Assembly: GCF_000716715.1 (NCBI RefSeq)
Contig: NZ_JNYJ01000075.1
Coordinates: forward strand, 1-26,776
Source of the DNA: Dactylosporangium aurantiacum
Lineage (GTDB): Bacteria > Actinomycetota > Actinomycetes > Mycobacteriales > Micromonosporaceae
Reading direction: 5' to 3'
DNA length: 26,776 nucleotides
Part shown: positions 21,807 through 26,776 of the stretch, one piece after another
How positions within the stretch are numbered: position 1 is the stretch's first letter
How the letters are laid out: every line of letters begins with the position of its first letter
Notes under the pieces: generated by a model
What the model was told of the DNA's origin: nothing
Databases searched by the model: none
Seen by the model: the letters and a program-made list of their open reading frames with translations, nothing else
Position numbers and translations under genes: made by a program

Positions 21807-23276
21807 TCAGTGCAGGTCCGTATGCGTCCACGGCCCGACGGGATAGATGGCGCCGGCCGGGTTCGCCGGTGGGACGACCGGGCGTACCGACTTGGTCGAC
21901 CTGGACAGGTCGGAGAGCACCCCGACGCCGTAGACCTGCACCTCCAGCGGCGTGTTGAAATGGCCCGCGTTCTGGATGTCCTGGATGCTCTCGTCAACCG
22001 GACGGACGACCGTCGATCCGATGATTTTGCTGGCCCCGACGTCGACGGTGAACGGCTGGCCTTTGACCGTTTTGGCCACTTCGGTGATGTACCAGCCATT
22101 GATGCTGTTGGGTACCACCGTCTTCGCCTTGTCGTTCTGGGTCCACTTCGTCGTGCTGTCGACGCGGTACATCACCTCCGCCGTGGGATGGCGATGGAAC
22201 CGCGCCTTGACCCCCGAACTGACGACGAAGATCAGCGGCCGGACCCTGGCCAGGAAGTACGTGTCGACGCTGGTGTTCGAGCCGTGGTGATTGGCCTTCA
22301 GCACGGTGGCGTATCCGGACGTCTGGAACTTCGGCTGCCCGGCCGTCGGGATCACCGTCCTCGGAAAGTTCGCGGCCAGAAACGGCTCCAGCTTCGACTC
22401 CACGTCAGCGTGCTGGGTCTTGTACTTCTTCCCACTCTTTTTCGGGTCGACCACGCCGGGACCCTCGTTACCGCCGGCTGAGCCGCCGTCTCCGGCGATG
22501 TCACCGCCCAGCAGGCATCGAAACGACCCGTATTCGAGCATCAGCACGATCGACCGGTCGTTGTGGTCGATCTCCTTCGTCCGCGAATTGACGATTGTCG
22601 CGCCGGTCACCGGCGACCACATCTGCTGCCCGGACGCGACGACACGGGCCACGATCGAGAGCCCGGTGTGGCCTTTCCCAAGGTTGATCTCGTACTGCGC
22701 GGGCGCGCCCAGAGCGCCGAGGCCACCGGGAAGGAGCTCGACCAGCTTGGTCGCCGGCCCCGGCGGGGTCCTCGCGTTCTGGATCGACCCCTGGAACCGG
22801 CTGAAACTCCGTCCTGTCGGCACCCCGGGGTAGGTCCGGGCCTCCTGGATGACGACCGCCGGCCGGTACAACACGGGGTATGTGGTCTTGCCGCCCTTCG
22901 GCGGCTTGACGCGCCTGGACAGCACGCTGCGCAACCCGGCGAAGTGGTCGTCGTGGTAGTGGCTGGCCAGCATCGTCAGGTTCGGCTGGTAGCCGTTCGG
23001 CGCGGCCGGATCGATGACCCCGAGCTTCACCAGGTAGTCCACGACATCGCCGCCGTATCCGTGGTCCCCGGCGTCCACCAGCAACGCCTTGACCACGGTC
23101 CCCTGCAACGAGATACCTGTAGCCCTCGCGTAGGGCACCCAGTCGATGGGGTCCGTCGGGCGGCCGGGCAGCGGGAGCCGGGCGTCCAACGCCGCGAGAT
23201 CACGGTTGACGACCAGGACGCTGTCCCCCTGGCTGACGTTGATGACGTGTATCTCCAGTGACGCGCTCTTCGCCAC
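21807..23276 (-). CDS. Soluble ComEC-like metallo-beta-lactamase-fold hydrolase
   Basis: GTG at 23276 follows GGTGGAGGA closely; no better start is seen. The 489-residue product has no signal peptide or membrane segment. It opens with a beta strand and INVSQGDSVLV, as in the C-terminal hydrolase domain of ComEC (V-G-Q-G-D). SHYHDDH at 105-111 supplies His106, His108, Asp110 and His111. NDRSIVLMLEYGSFRCLLGGD ends with metal-binding Asp259, and NHHGSNTS supplies His330-His331. A conserved HxHxDH set thus appears complete. Insertions at about 120-200 and 262-295 (a Gly/Lys-rich loop) and a C-terminal extension of about 100 residues are unusual. Such enzymes hydrolyse phosphodiester or similar bonds; the substrate is unknown. 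The operon context suggests service to the giant protein. Confidence 0.9.
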   Translation of the reverse strand: MAKSASLEIHVINVSQGDSVLVVNRDLAALDARLPLPGRPTDPIDWVPYARATGISLQGTVVKALLVDAGDHGYGGDVVDYLVKLGVIDPAAPNGYQPNLTMLASHYHDDHFAGLRSVLSRRVKPPKGGKTTYPVLYRPAVVIQEARTYPGVPTGRSFSRFQGSIQNARTPPGPATKLVELLPGGLGALGAPAQYEINLGKGHTGLSIVARVVASGQQMWSPVTGATIVNSRTKEIDHNDRSIVLMLEYGSFRCLLGGDIAGDGGSAGGNEGPGVVDPKKSGKKYKTQHADVESKLEPFLAANFPRTVIPTAGQPKFQTSGYATVLKANHHGSNTSVDTYFLARVRPLIFVVSSGVKARFHRHPTAEVMYRVDSTTKWTQNDKAKTVVPNSINGWYITEVAKTVKGQPFTVDVGASKIIGSTVVRPVDESIQDIQNAGHFNTPLEVQVYGVGVLSDLSRSTKSVRPVVPPANPAGAIYPVGPWTHTDLH

Positions 23277-23333
23277 GCTTCCTCCACCGTTGCCGCGTGG
23301 GATCGATGGTGTGGGCCGACGGCGGCGGAGACA

Positions 23334-26153
23334 TCACTTGATCGAGTGATGCACCACGGCGGCGAGCGCGACGCGGTTCGGCACGCCAAGTTTGGCGTAC
23401 ACGTGCCGCAGGTGACTGTTGACGGTATGCGGGGAGATGTAGAGCCGCCGGGCCACGGCTCCGTTGGTCAGCCCCTCGGCCACCAGCATCGACACCGCTC
23501 GCTGGGTCGAGGTGAGGCTGTCCCAGCCGGCGGCCGGCCTAGTCCTCGACCCGCGCGGCCCGGGCCGCACGCCGAGGGACCGCAGCCGCGCCCGGACCCG
23601 GCCGGCCCAGGCGTCGGCGCCCGCCTGCTCGTAGCGTGCCAGGGCTTCGGCCAGCAGGGCCGCCGCCTCGTCGCGCCGCCCGTCCCGGGTGAGCAGCTCC
23701 GCCGCGTCCTCGGCAGCGCCGGCGTGCTCCACGAGCAGCGGTGTCTGGCGGGCCAGCGCAACCGCCTCGATCGCCGGCTCGACCTGGCGATCGACCAGCG
23801 CCCGGCAGCGCAGCGCAAGAGCGCGTACCGTCGGCACGCCCGGCGCCAGGGCGACTCCGGCCGCCACCGCGTCGGCCACCTCAGCCGCGACGTCGCGATG
23901 GCCGATCGCCAGCGCCAGGCGGACGAGATCGGGGGCCAGCCAGCGGTGGTAGAACCGGTTCTCCCGCGCGGCGTCGCACCGCCAGCAGCGCAGCAACAGG
24001 TCGTAGGCCCCCACCTGGTCGCCCTCGGCCGCCTTGAGTCCGGCCACCGCGTACGCGACGATCCCCGCGTTGTAGCTCAGCCGCTCGCCCGCCAGCGGGA
24101 CGGTGAGCTCCGCGGCCAGCTCCCCGGCCGTCCGGTGGTCACCCATGCCGGTCGCGATGCTGACCCGGTAGGCCAGCGACTGGGCCACCAGGAGCGGGTT
24201 ACCCTTCTCGACCGCGGCCTCGCCGCCGGCGACCAGGCCGGGCGCAGCGTCCGCCCACTCCCCGACGGCGAACGACGCCTGGGCGTCGGCCATCAGCGTG
24301 TCCGACACCCACCATCCCGCGCCGAACTCGTCGTCGAGGGCCTGCCGGTACGCGGCGCGCGCCTCGGCGACGAGGTCGCAGTCGAACAGTGCCAGCCCGA
24401 GGAAGAACTTGGGCTGCAGCGGCAGCGACCGCACGTCGCGCGACCCGGCCGCGAGGCCGGCCGCCCGCCGGGCGTGGCCCAGCGCCTCCTCGAAGCGGCC
24501 CTGCCGGCCCACCGCCACCAGCAACCCCGTCAACGCCCACACCGTCATCGCGGCGTCACCGGCGTGCTCGGCGATACTCAGCGCGCGGCGGGCAGCCGAC
24601 TCGCCCGCGCGGGGATCATCCGTGTACGTCAGCGCCCAGCTCTGCTGCGCCAGCATCAGCGCTTCGGCCGGGGCCGGCAACCCGGTCCGGGCGGCGAGGC
24701 TGGCCTCCACCACGGCGATCAGCTCGGCGGCCCGGTTCTGCAGCGCCAGCGCGCCGACGAGAGCGACGCGCAGCGGGGTGTCCAGCACGGTCGCGTGCGG
24801 CCGGGCGAGCATCGCCTCCGCACGGTCCGAGGCCTCGGCCACCTCCCCTGCGCGCAGCAACGCCTGGACCACCTCCGCCGACACCAGGTCCGCGTCGCGG
24901 TGCCCCGCCGGAAGCAGCGCCTCAGCCCGGCGGAGCAGCTCGACGGTGACCGACGGCGCCCGGGTCGAGGCCTCGCGGGCGGCGTCGCGTAGCCAGGCCA
25001 CCGCCTGGTTGTCGCCCCGTTCCGCGCCGAGCATCAGGTGGTCCGCCACGTCCAGCCGGTTCGCGCCCGCCGCCATCAGGGCGACCGCGGCCTCGCGGTG
25101 CAGCAGGCGCCGGGAAGGCGGCGGTATGTGCTGGTAGATCGCGTCGTGCACGAGCTGGTGCCGGAACACCACCCGATCGTCGACCTCGTCGAGAATCCGG
25201 GCGTCGAACGCGTCGCCGAGGCGCGCGGCGATCTCGGTCGGCGACCGGCGGTCGACGGCGGCCACGTCGCGCAGCGACACGGCGTCGCCGAGCACCGCCG
25301 CCACCCGCAGCAGCTCCACCGTTTCCCGCGACAGCGGCCGCATGCGGCGAATCACCAGGTCACCGAGCGAGGCCGGCACCGTCGAGGTGGTGGTCTCGAC
25401 GCTGCCGGCGGTACGGCGCAGCACGCCCTCATCGGCCAGCGAACGCAGCATAGAAGCCGCCCACAGCGGGTTGCCGCCGGCCTTGGCCAGCAGCGCGGTC
25501 AGCGCCGGACCGGGAGCCGCGCCGAGCACGCGACCGGCGAGCGTCACCACGTCGCCGTGGGACAGCGGTGGCAGCCGCAGCGTACGCGCGCCCCCGGCCG
25601 CCAGGTCGTCGAGCAGCCGGGCCGCGTCCGCCGGCGGCGACGGCCGGGTGGTCACCAGCACGAGCAGCGGCGCGAGCGGCAGCTGCCGGGCCACCGATAG
25701 GATCGCCAACAGGCTCGCGCTGTCCGCCCAGTGGATGTCCTCGACCACCAGCAGCACCGGGCGCGCGGCGCAGCCCGTCTCCACCAGGTCCACGATCTCC
25801 TCGACCACCCGGTAGCGAACGTCGACAGCGGCCGGCTCCGCCCCGTCCACGCCGGCCAGCATGGCCCCGATCGCCGCCGCCCGCGGGTCGGCGGAGCGCC
25901 GGCTCAGACCCAGCGCCGCGGCGACCACACCGAACGGGCGGGTCCGCTCGAATGGGTGGGCCTGGCCGCTGAACACCGCCATACCGCGCGACCGGGCATC
26001 GTCGACGACGCTCTGCACCATCCGGGTCTTGCCGATGCCGGCCTCGCCCTCGATTGCCAGCACCGACGCCCGGCCGGCGCTCAGCGCGCGGACCGCGTCC
26101 GCCGCCACGGCCAGCTCGGCATCCCGTCCCACCAGCTCTTCGGCCGAGGACAC
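23334..26153 (-). CDS. LAL-type (LuxR-family AAA+) transcriptional regulator
   Basis: This is a large ATP-binding transcription activator of the LAL class, 939 residues. The GTG at 26153 follows AAAGGAAGG eight bases upstream. Walker A is GEAGIGKT (36-43) and Walker B is VLLVVED (133-139), followed by HWAD, the classic LAL run. Residues from about 360 to 860 are Ala/Leu/Arg-rich helical repeats of TPR type, expected to sense a ligand or protein. The last 65 residues form a LuxR helix-turn-helix: LTSTQRAVSMLVAEGLTN, then GAVARRLYISPHTVNSHLRH and VYAKLGV. It is the first gene of the four-gene operon, 57 bases upstream of the hydrolase, so it is the likely pathway-specific activator. Such regulators often stand beside secondary-metabolite or specialised loci. 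Confidence 0.93.
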   Translation of the reverse strand: MSSAEELVGRDAELAVAADAVRALSAGRASVLAIEGEAGIGKTRMVQSVVDDARSRGMAVFSGQAHPFERTRPFGVVAAALGLSRRSADPRAAAIGAMLAGVDGAEPAAVDVRYRVVEEIVDLVETGCAARPVLLVVEDIHWADSASLLAILSVARQLPLAPLLVLVTTRPSPPADAARLLDDLAAGGARTLRLPPLSHGDVVTLAGRVLGAAPGPALTALLAKAGGNPLWAASMLRSLADEGVLRRTAGSVETTTSTVPASLGDLVIRRMRPLSRETVELLRVAAVLGDAVSLRDVAAVDRRSPTEIAARLGDAFDARILDEVDDRVVFRHQLVHDAIYQHIPPPSRRLLHREAAVALMAAGANRLDVADHLMLGAERGDNQAVAWLRDAAREASTRAPSVTVELLRRAEALLPAGHRDADLVSAEVVQALLRAGEVAEASDRAEAMLARPHATVLDTPLRVALVGALALQNRAAELIAVVEASLAARTGLPAPAEALMLAQQSWALTYTDDPRAGESAARRALSIAEHAGDAAMTVWALTGLLVAVGRQGRFEEALGHARRAAGLAAGSRDVRSLPLQPKFFLGLALFDCDLVAEARAAYRQALDDEFGAGWWVSDTLMADAQASFAVGEWADAAPGLVAGGEAAVEKGNPLLVAQSLAYRVSIATGMGDHRTAGELAAELTVPLAGERLSYNAGIVAYAVAGLKAAEGDQVGAYDLLLRCWRCDAARENRFYHRWLAPDLVRLALAIGHRDVAAEVADAVAAGVALAPGVPTVRALALRCRALVDRQVEPAIEAVALARQTPLLVEHAGAAEDAAELLTRDGRRDEAAALLAEALARYEQAGADAWAGRVRARLRSLGVRPGPRGSRTRPAAGWDSLTSTQRAVSMLVAEGLTNGAVARRLYISPHTVNSHLRHVYAKLGVPNRVALAAVVHHSIK

Positions 26154-26504
26154 CTCCGGAGCCTTCCTTTCCCCTGGGCGCCCGATCCGCCTGACAGCGC
26201 CGACGGCGGAGCACCCGATCGAGGCGGCCGATCACCGCGTTCCCATCCTCCGGGCACCCACCAAACCGGGGCAATGCACCGGATCGCCAGACCTCGGCCG
26301 GCCCAGGTTCCCGGCGGCGGCCGAACGGCGACAGCAGGCGCCTGATTGTCCAATGGCGCTGGAACGCCGAATCGCGTCCACTCCGGACGCTGCGCTTGCC
26401 GAAAACCCCATCCGCACGGGTGAAGGCCAGTGTGGGGTATCGGAGGCGTTGATCTGATCGCTGGGCCTGGGCGTAGCTGGATCGATGCGGCATGATGGAC
26501 TGCC
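26154..26504. promoter_or_regulatory. Upstream region of the LAL operon, no gene seen
   Basis: These 351 bases lie between the LAL start and a divergent integrase remnant. No reading frame here has recognisable homology. It must contain the promoter of the four-gene operon. A GCGCCTG followed within a few bases by TGTCCAAT at about 26338-26353 resembles the same pair of words at about 26685-26697, which may mark related insertion scars. No clear -10/-35 pair or operator palindrome could be named. Confidence 0.35.
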
Positions 26505-26684
26505 GTGCTGCTGCGACTGGCGTACCTGGCTGTCACGAACCCATTCGCGGTGCTGCGGCTGCTGCCGATGAGCAATCGGGACAAGGACGTGGAAATCCTT
26601 GCCCTGCGCCATCAGGTCACGGTGCTGGAACGGTCGGTGACGAACACGGGCCGCCCGTCGCGCACCGTCCGCGGCTTCTAAGCG
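26505..26684 (+). pseudogene. Integrase/transposase N-terminal remnant
   Basis: The GTG at 26505 opens a 59-residue frame: LLRLAYLAVTNPFAVLRLLP, MSNRDKDVEILALRHQVTVL, then ERSVTNTGRPSRTVRGF and TAA. The first 43 residues match the start of a very common actinobacterial integrase-core (IS3/IS481-like) transposase, in which LALRHQ(I/V)xVLERQ is the signature. The usual continuation (a DRAFLAAL helix and the DDE core) is absent: the last 15 residues do not fit. This is therefore a truncated or internally deleted copy. The start is preceded by no strong ribosome site. Confidence 0.75.
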
Positions 26685-26776
26685 CCTGTCCAATAGTTAT
26701 GTCCGTAACTCGCCCGGATTGATCGGCGTACCAATGAGTTGGCCTCGTCGGGGTTGGATTCGGTTACCACACCAGT
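26685..26776. other. Unassigned right edge, possibly an insertion-element end
   Basis: After the integrase remnant the sequence becomes noticeably AT-richer (CCTGTCCAATAGTTATGTCC). The minus strand is open from the window edge to a TAG at 26684-26682 and reads SNPDEANSLVRRSIRASYGH, then NYWTGA. I do not recognise it. It could be a gene or transposase C-terminus entering from the right, or an element end. The edge prevents a decision. Confidence 0.3.

Noticed and set aside
1..26776. tRNA, rRNA and riboswitch genes
   Set aside because: No tRNA-like cloverleaf ending, rRNA-like conserved block or known riboswitch core was noticed on reading; without a covariance search, absence cannot be guaranteed.

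Overview
The window is very GC-rich, with G/C-ending codons, GTG starts, GGAGG-type ribosome binding sites and tightly coupled (GTGA/ATGA) gene junctions. The respiratory genes have actinobacterial architecture: a Rieske protein with three N-terminal helices, a di-haem QcrC and a QcrB with a C-terminal extension. Together these point to a filamentous actinomycete, probably of the Micromonosporaceae type. That placement is inference; no rRNA gene is present to confirm it.

Region A (1-9206) is a respiratory locus. At the left edge lies the C-terminus of an IS5-type transposase. It abuts a reverse-strand ccmC-like gene that is cut off in the middle of its tryptophan-rich haem-handling motif. Facing away from it is a compact operon of nine genes: ctaC (caa3-type, fused to cytochrome c), ctaD, ctaE, a small membrane protein, ctaG, a mono-haem c-type lipoprotein, qcrC, qcrA and qcrB. 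In one transcript it encodes a menaquinol:cytochrome c reductase, a caa3-type oxidase, an extra cytochrome c carrier and the CtaG copper/assembly factor. CtaD carries Asp and Gln where classical A1 oxidases have the D-channel Glu and the K-channel Lys. QcrB carries an unusual C-terminal domain.

Region B (9208-13097) is a patchwork. It holds an intact short-chain dehydrogenase with a C-terminal anchor, a small membrane protein and an intact secreted lipase. These lie among debris: an MFS sugar-porter C-terminus cut by an IS630-type transposase remnant, a DUF2855-like pseudogene with two nonsense codons and a frameshift, an IS3-type orfA remnant with its terminal repeat, and an ISKra4-type transposase remnant.

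Region C (13098-26153) is the most unusual part: four same-strand genes read from right to left. They encode a LuxR-family AAA+ (LAL) regulator, a soluble ComEC-like metallo-beta-lactamase-fold hydrolase, a 450-residue protein of unrecognised family, and a 2436-residue protein made of repeated beta-rich modules, a helical segment and about seven fibronectin-type-III-like domains. None of the three structural genes has an evident signal peptide. The spacing (57, 15 and 30 bases) suggests one operon. Two of the FN3 modules of the giant protein are written in a sharply different codon dialect, which implies module exchange. This is the best candidate here for an undescribed system.

The right end (26154-26776) holds the upstream region of that operon, an N-terminal integrase/transposase remnant and unassigned sequence.
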